Translations under genes and position numbers: made by a program
The notes under the pieces: model-generated
Databases searched by the model: none
What the model saw: only the letters and a program-made list of their open reading frames with translations
What the model was told of the DNA's origin: nothing
Source of the DNA: Haemophilus haemolyticus_L
Lineage (GTDB): Bacteria; Pseudomonadota; Gammaproteobacteria; Enterobacterales; Pasteurellaceae
Assembly (NCBI RefSeq): GCF_003490595.1
Contig: NZ_QQGY01000007.1
Span: forward strand, 62,001-126,000
Length of the DNA stretch: 64,000 nucleotides
Direction of reading: 5' to 3'
Part shown: one piece after another, positions 1 through 9,212 of the stretch
Position numbering within the stretch: position 1 is the stretch's first letter
Layout of the letters: the number at the start of each line of letters is the position of its first letter

Positions 1-3
1 CAT
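1..3 (-). CDS. Start codon of a gene leaving the window, possibly comE1 (ComEA-like)
   Basis: The first three bases read ATG on the minus strand and an AAGGA ribosome binding site lies about eight bases upstream, so a gene probably starts here and runs out of the window. A competence-type CRP-S site lies about 100 bases upstream. From memory, the gene following ispH in H. influenzae Rd (HI1008) is comE1, a small DNA-binding competence protein. No coding sequence is visible, so the identity is inference only. Confidence 0.3.
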
Positions 4-95
4 AGAGGTTTCCTTTTAATATAAACATGTTGATGAGCATATCAACAGAGCCATTTTTTATGCTTTCAAGAAAACGCTCAAGATTCTTACCGCAC

Positions 96-117
96 TTCTG
101 CGATTCAGATCGCAAAA
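96..117 (-). promoter_or_regulatory. CRP-S (Sxy-dependent CRP) competence site
   Basis: The 22-bp site has TGCGA, six bases, then TCGCA, flanked by T-rich and A-rich ends, which is the CRP-S signature of Pasteurellaceae (TGCGA rather than the canonical TGTGA half-site). One outer base differs from perfect symmetry. It lies about 100 bp ahead of the start codon at position 3, in the right place for a competence-regulon promoter pointing left. The half-sites are seen; the regulation is inferred from the known CRP/Sxy regulon. Confidence 0.65.
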
Positions 118-132
118 ATTCTTAATTTGAAT

Positions 133-170
133 GAAAAAACAAAGGGCTTATCATTTACGACAAGCCCTTA
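133..170 (-). terminator. Rho-independent terminator after ispH
   Basis: An 8-bp inverted repeat, AAGGGCTT with AAGCCCTT, follows the ispH stop and has a T-rich tract on the minus strand. It should end the transcript that carries ispH before the CRP-S promoter region. Confidence 0.7.
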
Positions 171-173
171 GTA

Positions 174-1118
174 TTAGTTAACTTCTTTTATTCTCAGCTC
201 TTTTGGAACCTCAAAGAACATATTTTCTTCTAAACCTTGCAGTTCTTCAATGGTATTCGCACCAAACTCTTTTAAGCGAGAAATAATCGATTGGACTAAT
301 TCTTCTGGTGCAGACGCGCCGGCTGTAATCCCAACGGTTTTCACATCATTAAACCAATCCGCTTGAATATCGGAAGGATCATCAAGAAGCTGTGATTTAA
401 CCCCCATTCGAGACGCCAATTCAGCTAAACGATTTGAATTTGATGAGTTTTTAGAACCCACAACCAACACTAAATCTGACAATTTTGCTAATTCACGCAC
501 CGCTTCTTGACGATTGGTTGTCGCATAACAAATATCGTTTTTATGTGGTCCTTGAATAGCGGGATATTTTTCCTTTAATGCAGCAATGGTTTCAGCCGTA
601 TCATCTAGCGACAAAGTGGTTTGTGTCATAAAGGTTAAATCATCATTTTCTTGCATAGGCAAACGCGCAATATCTTCTACTTTTTCAATCAGGAAAATCC
701 CGCCATCTTCGTTGCTATACTGCCCCATTGTGCCTTCCACTTCAGGGTGCCCTTTATGCCCAATCAAAATCGCTTTTGTTCCTTTTCGACTTGCACGCGC
801 AACTTGCATATGCACTTTAGTCACCAAAGGACAAGTTGCATCAAATACTTTGAGATTACGATCTTTTGCTTCTTGTCGAACCGCTTGAGATACACCATGC
901 GCAGAAAAAATCACGATCGCACCATCAGGTACTTCGCTTAATTCTTCCACAAAGATCGCACCACGATCACGCAATCCGTTCACAACAAATCGGTTATGCA
1001 CCACTTCATGACGAACATAAATCGGTGCGCCATGAATTTCTAAGGCTAGTTCAACAATACTAATGGCACGATCTACACCGGCACAAAATCCTCGTGGGTT
1101 CGCTAAAATTATCTTCAT
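174..1118 (-). CDS. ispH: 4-hydroxy-3-methylbut-2-enyl diphosphate reductase
   Basis: IspH (LytB) is the last enzyme of the MEP isoprenoid pathway and reduces HMBPP to IPP and DMAPP with an iron-sulfur cluster. The three cluster cysteines are visible at about residues 12 (GFCAG), 96 (ATCP) and 197 (DICYAT), and the HEVVHN substrate histidine near residue 41. Starting at 1118 gives 314 aa, the normal length; the four residues an upstream start would add lie in an uptake signal sequence. The start codon overlaps the lspA stop as ATGA, so the two are probably translationally coupled. Confidence 0.97.
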   Translation of the reverse strand: MKIILANPRGFCAGVDRAISIVELALEIHGAPIYVRHEVVHNRFVVNGLRDRGAIFVEELSEVPDGAIVIFSAHGVSQAVRQEAKDRNLKVFDATCPLVTKVHMQVARASRKGTKAILIGHKGHPEVEGTMGQYSNEDGGIFLIEKVEDIARLPMQENDDLTFMTQTTLSLDDTAETIAALKEKYPAIQGPHKNDICYATTNRQEAVRELAKLSDLVLVVGSKNSSNSNRLAELASRMGVKSQLLDDPSDIQADWFNDVKTVGITAGASAPEELVQSIISRLKEFGANTIEELQGLEENMFFEVPKELRIKEVN

Positions 1119-1630
1119 TTCTGACCGCACTTTTCTGCTTGTTTATCTTGTACTTTTTTCTTTTCGCTCTTAAAAGCATCCAATGCTAATAACCCTGCGC
1201 CAATACAAATGGCGATATCGGCGATATTAAACACTGGATAATGGTAAATATCCCAGTAGAAATCAAAGAAATCTACGACAAACCCGTTATAAGCGCGATC
1301 CACCATATTCGCTAGCGCCCCTCCAATAATGAGTGCATAAGCAGAATTTTGGATTTTTTGTTCAGCATTATTTTTTGCTAAAAAATAAACCAACATGCCA
1401 GAGATAGCCAATGCTAACAAAATAAAGAAATATTGTTGCCATCCACTATGATCTGCTAAGAAACTAAATGCCGCACCATAATTGCGAACATAGGTAAGAT
1501 TGAAAACAGGCAACACATTAACGCTTTCATACAAATCAAATTTTTGTACCACAATGTATTTAGTGAGCAAATCAACCACGAAAGCGACCGCACTTAACCA
1601 TAAAAATGAAAGCCCTGATTTTTTGGACAT
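1115..1630 (-). CDS. lspA: Lipoprotein signal peptidase (signal peptidase II)
   Basis: LspA is the inner-membrane aspartyl protease that removes signal peptides from prolipoproteins. The 171-aa protein has four hydrophobic segments, the NYGAAFSF motif, and the two catalytic aspartates in ANMVDR and FNIADI. The start has an AAGGGAAA ribosome binding site. It is followed by ispH with a 4-base overlap, which keeps the lspA-ispH pairing of the enterobacterial ribF-ileS-lspA-ispH operon. The C-terminal tail is lysine-rich. Confidence 0.96.
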   Translation of the reverse strand: MSKKSGLSFLWLSAVAFVVDLLTKYIVVQKFDLYESVNVLPVFNLTYVRNYGAAFSFLADHSGWQQYFFILLALAISGMLVYFLAKNNAEQKIQNSAYALIIGGALANMVDRAYNGFVVDFFDFYWDIYHYPVFNIADIAICIGAGLLALDAFKSEKKKVQDKQAEKCGQK

Positions 1631-1699
1631 ACTATTTCCCTTTTAAAAAAATTGCGCTAATTCTAGCATAAGCCGATAAATGATAAAGCACGATCTCAT

Positions 1700-3256
1700 T
1701 TACTGCACAGCTTCTGGTAATTTTGCTGGATCATCAGCTAACTCTTTAACATTCACCACTTTCTTCCAATCAAATACCTTAATTTCCTGTTTTTCAGGAT
1801 GGAAGAAATCGACGCCTTGTAAATGTTTTTCCTTAATCCCCATCCAATCAGCAAAACCATAAACAAAATTAAATGCAGATTGTGGCGTTTTTATTTTTTC
1901 GACCTTTTGGCTATCACTCGAAAACATAACGAAAGGAATTTCATAATCTTGTTTATAAAGATTATTTGGATGCAATGACAATCCTTTAGAATCCTCATAA
2001 TGAGCAAGCCCATGATCAGAAAAGTAAATCACCGAATAGGGTTCATTTTGCGCCACTAATTGAGAATTTAATTTTTCTAAAAACTGATCCGTATATTTAA
2101 TCGATTCTAAATAACAAGACATCGATTGATTAATAAAATAATTTTTAACCTCGTACGGAAGACGCTCACAAAAGGCTGGATGTGAGCCCATTAAATGAAT
2201 CACTATTAATTTTGGATTCATAATATTTTCTTTTAAGGCTTTATCTAATACAGGCAACATTTCATCGTCATAAACTTTTTTAGAATTGTAACCTAATGGC
2301 TTCATAAAAATCGTTTCATCCGCACTTTGACCAATACGAGATGCCATCGTATCAAATTCCCCAATTTTGCCTTGATTAGAAATCCAATAGGTTTTTACGC
2401 CCGCTTTTTTGGCTAAAGAAATAATATTATCCGTATAAACCGTTTCTCCTTTATCTGAACGATATAAGGTGCGTTGTAAGGATGGTTGCGTATTTGGTGC
2501 TGCAGAATAATAATTTTCAAAAACAGTGCCTTTCACATGCTCTAAAAATGGCGTGGTTTTCAGTGGAAAGCCATATAACGACATATAATCTTTTCGCATG
2601 CTTTCACCGATAATCAAAATATAATTTTTATATTTTGGCGTAAAAGATTGAATATCCCATTGAGAAGGCGCGTTGACAGATTGATTTAGAAAATCTCGTT
2701 GTTCTAAATACAGATCATTCATACGATCAAATTCTGAGTAGAAAAGAACCGGATAAAAACGGAATTTATATGCATAGTTCCAATCAGAAAATTGATTGTA
2801 AGAAAAAACTAATAATATGCCGATAGCAACAGTATTTAGCCATTTAAATGCTTGTTGTTTAACGTGAAAACTTAATTTCATTAAAGCAATAAACAGGATG
2901 AGATAACTAGCTTGAAATAAAAATATCCAAAAAGGAATAGTAGTGTAATATTCCAAGGTTTCATTAATATTCGTTTCATAAACAGAAGCGATAATACCTA
3001 AAGATGGAATACCATAGAAAAAACCAGCAGAGCAATAAAATAGCGCGCTGAGGAATAATACAGTGATTAATATTCTCCCAACCCAAGGGGTGAAATAAAA
3101 AGAAATCGCCGTGATAACAAATAAAATTGCGTAATCTGAAACGGGAATATTTTCACTTAATACATTACCCAACCCCATATTGGTAAAAATGGAGAAAACA
3201 AGCAATAAGAGATAAAACCATATAGTTTTAGAACGAATTATTTCTTTCCCTAACAT
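1700..3256 (-). CDS. Phosphoethanolamine transferase-like membrane sulfatase-fold protein (EptA/CptA family)
   Basis: The first ~150 residues hold about five membrane segments and the remainder is an alkaline-phosphatase/sulfatase-fold domain, the plan of LPS phosphoethanolamine transferases that act in the periplasm. IIGESMRKDYMSLYGFP fits the nucleophile region, with Ser where EptA has a Thr nearby, and SDHGLAHYE and HLMGSHP fit the metal-binding segments. It appears to correspond to Rd HI1005. It stands between ileS and lspA, which are directly linked in E. coli. No tetranucleotide repeat tract of the kind that makes Haemophilus LPS genes phase-variable is present. The exact acceptor sugar or lipid cannot be read from the sequence. 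Confidence 0.75.
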   Translation of the reverse strand: MLGKEIIRSKTIWFYLLLLVFSIFTNMGLGNVLSENIPVSDYAILFVITAISFYFTPWVGRILITVLFLSALFYCSAGFFYGIPSLGIIASVYETNINETLEYYTTIPFWIFLFQASYLILFIALMKLSFHVKQQAFKWLNTVAIGILLVFSYNQFSDWNYAYKFRFYPVLFYSEFDRMNDLYLEQRDFLNQSVNAPSQWDIQSFTPKYKNYILIIGESMRKDYMSLYGFPLKTTPFLEHVKGTVFENYYSAAPNTQPSLQRTLYRSDKGETVYTDNIISLAKKAGVKTYWISNQGKIGEFDTMASRIGQSADETIFMKPLGYNSKKVYDDEMLPVLDKALKENIMNPKLIVIHLMGSHPAFCERLPYEVKNYFINQSMSCYLESIKYTDQFLEKLNSQLVAQNEPYSVIYFSDHGLAHYEDSKGLSLHPNNLYKQDYEIPFVMFSSDSQKVEKIKTPQSAFNFVYGFADWMGIKEKHLQGVDFFHPEKQEIKVFDWKKVVNVKELADDPAKLPEAVQ

Positions 3257-3285
3257 AACCTCTACTTCCTTTTGTACAAAAGTAA

Positions 3286-3315
3286 AAAAGTGCGGTTAAA
3301 ATAAACCGCACTTTT
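3286..3315. terminator. Inverted uptake-sequence pair acting as terminator
   Basis: Two uptake sequences face each other as AAAAGTGCGGTT and AACCGCACTTTT with a six-base loop, forming a 12-bp stem followed by a T tract. It lies just after the ileS stop and before the phosphoethanolamine transferase gene. Confidence 0.8.
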
Positions 3316-3335
3316 CTGTTTTACAACGAATTTAA

Positions 3336-6161
3336 TTATGCAAAATGGCGCACTTCACCCTTACCTGACACATTTTCTACACAACGTGGACAAAGTGTTG
3401 GGTGTTCAGGGTTCACGCCGATTTTGTCAGAATAATGCCAGCAACGCGGACATTTTTCACCGTTAGAACGAGCTACACTCACTGCAATACCTTCTAACTC
3501 ACCCGCAGCCACATCTGCAGGTTTGTCAGCTAATTCTTTCACTTCTGCTTTTGAGGTGATTAACACGAAACGTAATTCATTGCCTAATTGTTCTAACAAT
3601 GCACGATATTCGTCATTCGCATAGACAGTCACTTCTGCTTCTAAACCGCCACCAATCACTTTATCGTTACGCGCAATTTCTAATACGCGGTTCACTTCTG
3701 AACGAACTTTAATGAGTTGTTGCCAGTAAGCATCATCTAATTTTTCATTCTCGCCTAAACCAAATAAGCCTTGATAGAATTCTTCAGTAAATACGAATTC
3801 TGCACGAGCACTTTCGGTTTGTGGCAAGTGTTGCCAAATTTCATCGGCAGTGAAAGATAAGATCGGCGCCATCCAACGAACTAATGCTTCAGCAATATGC
3901 CATAACGCAGTTTGACAACTACGACGAGCAAGGCTATCCGCTTTAGTTGTATATTGACGGTCTTTAATAATATCTAAATAGAATGAGCCCATTTCTACCG
4001 AACAGAAACGCATTAAACGTTGTACTACTGTGTGGAATTGATAGTTATCGTACGCATCTTTGATTTCTTTTTGTGCATCTAACGCACAAGCGACTGCCCA
4101 ACGATCTAGGCTAATCATGTCTTCTGGTTTGACTAAATCACGTTTTGGATCAAAACCATTCAAGTTTGCTAATAAGAAACGAGCGGTATTACGAATACGA
4201 CGATAGCTGTCTGCCGCACGTTTTAAGATTTCATCAGAAACGGTCATTTCACCTGTGTAATCTGTTGAAGCAACCCATAAACGTAAAATATCGCCACCGA
4301 ATTTATCCATGACTTCTTGTGGGGTCACGATGTTACCGATAGATTTTGACATCTTACGGCCTTGACCATCCACAGTGAAACCGTGAGTTAAAACTTGTTT
4401 GTATGGCGCTTTGCTGTCTGTTGCCGTAGAAAGCATTAAAGAAGACATAAACCAACCACGGTGTTGGTCAGAACCTTCCAAATACATATCAATATCTTGA
4501 CCATTAAATTCTGGGCGATTTGCTACCACAGAAGAATAGGTTGATCCTGAGTCAAACCATACGTCAAGGGTATCTGGCACTTTGCGATAGGTTTCTGCAT
4601 CATCACCTAATAATTCTTTTTCGTCTAAATCCCACCATGCTTGAATACCGGCTTTCTCTACACGTTTAGCCACTTCTTCAAGTAACTCTAAAGTACGCGG
4701 ATGAAGTTCTTCAGTTTCTTTGTGCACGAATAAGGTCATCGGCACGCCCCAAGTACGTTGACGGGAAATACACCAGTCAGGGCGGTTTTCAACCATTTTC
4801 TCGATACGTGCTTGACCCCAATCTGGAATCCAGCGAACTTGTTTGATTTCGCCTAATGCTTGTTGGCGTAAACCTTGTGTTTCCATGCCGATAAACCATT
4901 GTGGTGTCGCACGGAAAATAATCGGGGTTTTGTGACGCCAACAGTGTGGGTAACTGTGTTTGATTTTCTCAACTTTTAATAAGTTGCCCACTTCTTGCAA
5001 TTTTTCAACAACCAATAGATTGGCTTCAAATACACCTTTGCCTGCAAAGAATTCAGTCGTTGAAATAAATTTACCGTCATTAGACACAAGACCCGCCATT
5101 GGTAAATCATATTGTTTACCCACGACAAAGTCGTCTAAACCATGATCTGGTGCAGTATGTACTAAACCTGTACCTCCATCGGTAGTCACGTGATCGCCTA
5201 AAATCACCGGCACAGTGAAATCATAGAACGGATGGTTAAAGCGTACTAACTCAAGCGTCTGACCTTTTACTGAACCTAAAACTTCAACTTGTTCTACACC
5301 CACGACTTTCGCCACAGACTCCACTAATTCAGCGGCTAAGATCACACGCTCATCACCAAGTTGGACTAGGTTGTATTCTAATTCTGCATTTACTGCAATC
5401 GCACGGTTAGATGGCATTGTCCAAGGTGTGGTTGTCCAAATCACCGCGGATAATTTGCCATGGCCTTTGCCTTGTGCAGCAAATTTAGCTTCAATTTCAT
5501 CCGCACTTACTGCTGGGAAACGCACATAGATAGATGGAGAAACTTTGTCTTCATATTCCACTTCTGCTTCAGCCAAAGAAGAACCGCAGTCTAAACACCA
5601 GTGAACTGGTTTTGAGCCTTTATATAAATGGCCGTTTTCAATCACTTTACCTAAAGTGCGGATAATATTCGCTTCAGTATCAAAATTCATCGTGAGATAT
5701 GGATTATCCCAATCGCCTAATACACCTAAACGGATAAAATCTTTTTTCTGACCTTCTACTTGTTCCGCAGCATATTCGCGACATTTTTGACGAAATTCAG
5801 CCGCCGTAATTTTCTCGTTTGGCTTGCCGACTAAACCTTCTACTTTTAATTCAATTGGTAAACCATGACAGTCCCAACCTGGGATATAAGGCGAATCAAA
5901 ACCTAATGCCGTTTTGGATTTAATAATAATATCTTTCAGAATTTTGTTTACAGCGTGACCAATATGAATGTTACCGTTCGCATACGGAGGACCATCATGC
6001 AGAATAAAAGATTTTTTGCCCTTACTCGCTTCACGAATTTTTTGGTAAAGATTTTTCTCGTACCAATTTTTCAACATATCAGGTTCGCGCTTGGATAAAT
6101 CACCGCGCATTGGAAAGCTGGTTTCCGGTAGGTTAAGAGTGTTTTTGTAATCGACTGTCAT
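3336..6161 (-). CDS. ileS: Isoleucyl-tRNA synthetase
   Basis: IleRS charges tRNA-Ile. It is a class I synthetase with the HIGH-type motif (GNIHIGH, about residue 65), the KMSKS loop (GRKMSKSIGN, about residue 600), an editing domain between them, and a C-terminal zinc ribbon with two CPRC motifs. Starting at the ATG at 6161 gives 941 aa; a TTG four codons upstream is in frame but the TTGGAAAA sequence there serves better as ribosome binding site. It lies downstream of ribF, as in most gammaproteobacteria, but separated by two small genes. Confidence 0.97.
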   Translation of the reverse strand: MTVDYKNTLNLPETSFPMRGDLSKREPDMLKNWYEKNLYQKIREASKGKKSFILHDGPPYANGNIHIGHAVNKILKDIIIKSKTALGFDSPYIPGWDCHGLPIELKVEGLVGKPNEKITAAEFRQKCREYAAEQVEGQKKDFIRLGVLGDWDNPYLTMNFDTEANIIRTLGKVIENGHLYKGSKPVHWCLDCGSSLAEAEVEYEDKVSPSIYVRFPAVSADEIEAKFAAQGKGHGKLSAVIWTTTPWTMPSNRAIAVNAELEYNLVQLGDERVILAAELVESVAKVVGVEQVEVLGSVKGQTLELVRFNHPFYDFTVPVILGDHVTTDGGTGLVHTAPDHGLDDFVVGKQYDLPMAGLVSNDGKFISTTEFFAGKGVFEANLLVVEKLQEVGNLLKVEKIKHSYPHCWRHKTPIIFRATPQWFIGMETQGLRQQALGEIKQVRWIPDWGQARIEKMVENRPDWCISRQRTWGVPMTLFVHKETEELHPRTLELLEEVAKRVEKAGIQAWWDLDEKELLGDDAETYRKVPDTLDVWFDSGSTYSSVVANRPEFNGQDIDMYLEGSDQHRGWFMSSLMLSTATDSKAPYKQVLTHGFTVDGQGRKMSKSIGNIVTPQEVMDKFGGDILRLWVASTDYTGEMTVSDEILKRAADSYRRIRNTARFLLANLNGFDPKRDLVKPEDMISLDRWAVACALDAQKEIKDAYDNYQFHTVVQRLMRFCSVEMGSFYLDIIKDRQYTTKADSLARRSCQTALWHIAEALVRWMAPILSFTADEIWQHLPQTESARAEFVFTEEFYQGLFGLGENEKLDDAYWQQLIKVRSEVNRVLEIARNDKVIGGGLEAEVTVYANDEYRALLEQLGNELRFVLITSKAEVKELADKPADVAAGELEGIAVSVARSNGEKCPRCWHYSDKIGVNPEHPTLCPRCVENVSGKGEVRHFA

Positions 6162-6187
6162 TTTATTTTCCAATTTTTAAATTAAAT

Positions 6188-6436
6188 TTAAGCAACTTTT
6201 TGTGGTTTATGTGTGACATCTCCACGTCCCGCAAGTAAACCATCGATAGAGATATCTTCATCAAGACAATCCCAATGAATGCCTCTACGACTCAACTCAT
6301 AGTTTTCTAATTCACTTTGGGTAGCATGTAATAATTTAGGAAACCACACTAAAGGTACACCTAAAATACGCGCATCATTTAACTCCACCCACATAGTGTT
6401 TTCATCAAAGCGAATGCTTTTAGCTGAAATAGTCAT
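6188..6436 (-). CDS. DUF2442 domain protein
   Basis: This 82-aa protein has the DUF2442 pattern: an N-terminal strand with RFDENTMWVELNDAR, then GVPLVWFPKLLHA and the Y/W-rich GIHWDCLDEDISIDGLL segment. A GGAGG ribosome binding site six bases before the ATG at 6436 supports this start. It overlaps the end of the DUF4160 gene upstream by 17 bp. DUF4160-DUF2442 pairs recur across bacteria and are often suggested to be toxin-antitoxin-like; no activity can be assigned from sequence. It ends 26 bp before ileS starts. Confidence 0.8.
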   Translation of the reverse strand: MTISAKSIRFDENTMWVELNDARILGVPLVWFPKLLHATQSELENYELSRRGIHWDCLDEDISIDGLLAGRGDVTHKPQKVA

Positions 6437-6662
6437 ACCACGCCTCCGTGAATTGCATTCTATGTGTTTCAACAATAACAAAAATTTCTTTTAATTCTTT
6501 TGAATTAAATCCATCGTTTCTTGCTAAAGAAATATCGGGTTCCAACCAAAATTTTGCTTCCGACTCCGCATTGCGCACATGAATATGCGCAGGTTCAAGA
6601 GGATTTCCTTCATTAGAGTAAAAGAAAAAAACATAGCCTTTAAAACGTAAAATAACTGGCAT
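6420..6662 (-). CDS. DUF4160 domain protein
   Basis: The 80-aa protein matches DUF4160: a start of MPVILRFKGYVFFFYSNEGN, the PAHIHV motif, AKFWLEP, and a C-terminal helix ending in W/F. It starts two bases after the ribF stop, so it lies in the murJ-ribF-ileS direction of transcription, and its 3' end overlaps the DUF2442 gene. The HxH-containing core and the invariant pairing suggest a two-protein module; toxin-antitoxin function is a hypothesis only. It appears to be an insertion into the ribF-ileS junction. Confidence 0.8.
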   Translation of the reverse strand: MPVILRFKGYVFFFYSNEGNPLEPAHIHVRNAESEAKFWLEPDISLARNDGFNSKELKEIFVIVETHRMQFTEAWYDYFS

Positions 6663-6664
6663 AT

Positions 6665-7603
6665 CTACCCTTTAAAAAAGCCTTTCGCAGTTTCTACATC
6701 TTTCTCAATTTGCACTTTCAAATCATCAAAAGACGGGAATTTAATCTCGTTTCTAATCTTGTGGCAGAATTCGACTTCCACCATTTGGCCATAAATATTC
6801 TGAGAAAAATCAAATAAATGAACTTCTAATAATTGCATTAATCCATTTATAGTTGGGCGTTTTCCCATATTTGCCACGCCGTTAAAAATCTCGCCCGACT
6901 TTAACCGCACTTTTACGGCATAAACGCCTTTGATTGGATTTACTTGTCTATGTAAACGAATATTTGCCGTTGGAAATCCGATTGTTCTGCCTAACTTATT
7001 ACCATGGATTACACGCCCAAAAATACGATAAGGTTTACCGAGTAAATTTTCTGCAAGTTGTAAATCATCATTCGCCAACGCTTCGCGAATTGCAGTGCTA
7101 CTAATTCTCTGTTCATCTAGACAAAAACTACGGTTATCTTCAACAATAAAACCGAAACGCTTACCTGCTGCTTGCAACATTGCAAAATTACCTTGGCGTT
7201 TTGAGCCGAACTTAAAATCATCGCCAATGCTTAAAAATTTCACATGTAGATGATTAACAAGCGTTTGCTCAATAAACACATCAGCTGGTTGCTCAGCAAA
7301 AGTGCGGTCAAATTTCGCCACAATTACGACATCGACCTTAGCCTTTTCTAGATAATAAATTTTGTCACGCAAGCGCATTAAACGGGCTGGTGCATTTTCC
7401 CCCATAAAATATTCACGCGGCTGTGATTCAAATAACAATACCGCCATAGGTAAATTTAATTCGTCAGCTTTTTGGCGCAAATGGCGGAGGACTGCTTGAT
7501 GCCCTAAATGCACACCATCAAAGTTGCCGATCGTTAGCGCACAACCTTGTAAAACACGATTTGCATTATGAAGCCCACGAATTAATTGCATGTCCTTATC
7601 CAT
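6665..7603 (-). CDS. ribF: Bifunctional riboflavin kinase / FAD synthetase
   Basis: RibF makes FMN and then FAD from riboflavin. The N-terminal adenylyltransferase domain shows IGNFDGVHLGHQAVL (residues ~22-36), and the C-terminal kinase domain shows GRVIHGNKLGRTIGFPTANI (~200-220). Length is 312 aa, normal for the family; an in-frame ATG four codons in, preceded by AAGGA, is an alternative start. It follows murJ by 34 bp on the same strand. Confidence 0.96.
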   Translation of the reverse strand: MDKDMQLIRGLHNANRVLQGCALTIGNFDGVHLGHQAVLRHLRQKADELNLPMAVLLFESQPREYFMGENAPARLMRLRDKIYYLEKAKVDVVIVAKFDRTFAEQPADVFIEQTLVNHLHVKFLSIGDDFKFGSKRQGNFAMLQAAGKRFGFIVEDNRSFCLDEQRISSTAIREALANDDLQLAENLLGKPYRIFGRVIHGNKLGRTIGFPTANIRLHRQVNPIKGVYAVKVRLKSGEIFNGVANMGKRPTINGLMQLLEVHLFDFSQNIYGQMVEVEFCHKIRNEIKFPSFDDLKVQIEKDVETAKGFFKG

Positions 7604-7637
7604 GAAAATAAGAGAATTTCGGCATTATAGCGAGAAG

Positions 7638-9212
7638 TTAGTTTTTTGTCAGCAAATGGTGCTTTCGAACGCCTAATAAAATCAACGTTGTGCCATAAAC
7701 TATTGCGGCTAATACAATCAACCAAACAAGCCAATAAACACGCATGAAGAAATCCATTTTCGCCCATTGGTTGATTTCAGGCACGTAATACCAAACTGCT
7801 GCACCCATTGCGATTGCCGCCAATAAAACTTTGACAAAAAAGACCGCACTTTTACGTGAAAAATGATAGACATCCTCTTTGGCTAAGCCACGATAGAGTA
7901 AGTAGGCGTTAAGGGTTGCTGACATTGCTGAAGCAATGGCTAAACCCACATAACTGAAAGGAATCGCCAATAAGTTAAAGCCCATATTACTCACCATGGC
8001 AATAATGCCAATTTTTACTGGCGTTTTGGTATCTTGGCGGGCGTAATAGCCATTGGCGAGGATTTTAATCAACATAAAGCTAAGTAACCCCGCATTAAAC
8101 GCCCATAAAGAATAAGAGGCGGCATGAACATCATTTAGCATGAAATTTCCACGCATAAAGAGCGTAAGTAACATCGGTTGAGCCAATACATCAATACCAA
8201 TGGCTGCAGGAACGCCAAGTAATAAAATCATTCGTACGCCCCAATCCATTGTATTACGAAAATCAACCGCACTTTTATCTGAATCGCCCTCACGATTAAC
8301 GTGGTGGCGAGCAAGTGTTGGCAAAATTACGGTAGAAATAGCAATACCAAATAAACCGAGAGGAAATTCCAGTAAGCGGTCAGAATAATACAACCAGCTA
8401 ATAGAACCCGTCATTAAGAAGCTCGCAATTACTGTATCCAGCAAAAGATTAATTTGACTTACCGATACACCAAATAACGCAGGGATCATTAATTTACGAA
8501 TTTTGGTTACGCCTTCATCCCTCCAAGCCCATTTGGGTTTCACCAGTAAACCGGCTTGTTTCATAAATGGTATTTGGAATAAGAACTGTAATAATCCGCC
8601 TAAAAAAATACCGATAGCCAACGCCAGATCTGGGTTATCCATTTGTGGTGCAAGGAAAAGTGCGGTGGCAATCATCGCTATATTTAATAACACAGGTGAA
8701 AAGGACATCACGCCGAATTTTCCAATCGTGTTAAGTACTGCTCCAGAAAGCGCGACAAAAGTGATAAACCATAAATAAGGAAAAGTTATTTTAAGGAGGA
8801 GAGAGGCTTGTTCAAACTTATGTGCATCAGGGCCATCATTCATCCAATCGGTGAACCAGCCCATCCCAAATAACGCGGCAACGACAGGCGATCCAACCAT
8901 TGCGAGGATCGTAACAATGCTGACCAATCCACCAAGAGTACCAGAAACTTTTCCAATAAATTCACGGGTTTTATTAATATCTCCAGATTTTTGATATTCT
9001 GCGAGAACAGGTACAAAAGCCTGTGAAAAAGCCCCTTCAGCGAATAAACGACGAAGAAAATTTGGGATACGATTAGCAAATAAAAAAACGTCCGCCGCCG
9101 CGCCTGCACCAATGAGATGAGCGATAACTACATCGCGCACAAGACCTAACACTCTTGATAATAAAGTCATAGAACTAACAACAATGCTAGATTTTAAAAG
9201 TCGTTTACTCAA
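7638..9212 (-). CDS. murJ: Lipid II flippase MurJ
   Basis: MurJ (MviN) moves lipid II across the inner membrane for peptidoglycan synthesis. The protein is a chain of about 14 hydrophobic segments with the family N-terminus MTLLSRVLGLVRDVVIA and conserved GAGAAADVF. The start given is a TTG, which adds a segment that aligns with the E. coli N-terminus (LLKS...VSSMT); the ATG 14 codons in is the alternative and would give 510 aa. It is divergent from rpsT and followed by ribF. Confidence 0.95.
   Translation of the reverse strand: MSKRLLKSSIVVSSMTLLSRVLGLVRDVVIAHLIGAGAAADVFLFANRIPNFLRRLFAEGAFSQAFVPVLAEYQKSGDINKTREFIGKVSGTLGGLVSIVTILAMVGSPVVAALFGMGWFTDWMNDGPDAHKFEQASLLLKITFPYLWFITFVALSGAVLNTIGKFGVMSFSPVLLNIAMIATALFLAPQMDNPDLALAIGIFLGGLLQFLFQIPFMKQAGLLVKPKWAWRDEGVTKIRKLMIPALFGVSVSQINLLLDTVIASFLMTGSISWLYYSDRLLEFPLGLFGIAISTVILPTLARHHVNREGDSDKSAVDFRNTMDWGVRMILLLGVPAAIGIDVLAQPMLLTLFMRGNFMLNDVHAASYSLWAFNAGLLSFMLIKILANGYYARQDTKTPVKIGIIAMVSNMGFNLLAIPFSYVGLAIASAMSATLNAYLLYRGLAKEDVYHFSRKSAVFFVKVLLAAIAMGAAVWYYVPEINQWAKMDFFMRVYWLVWLIVLAAIVYGTTLILLGVRKHHLLTKN

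Noticed and set aside
1700..3256. Phase-variable repeat tract in the phosphoethanolamine transferase gene
   Set aside because: No tetranucleotide or long homopolymer tract is present in or just before the gene, nor did I see one elsewhere in the window.
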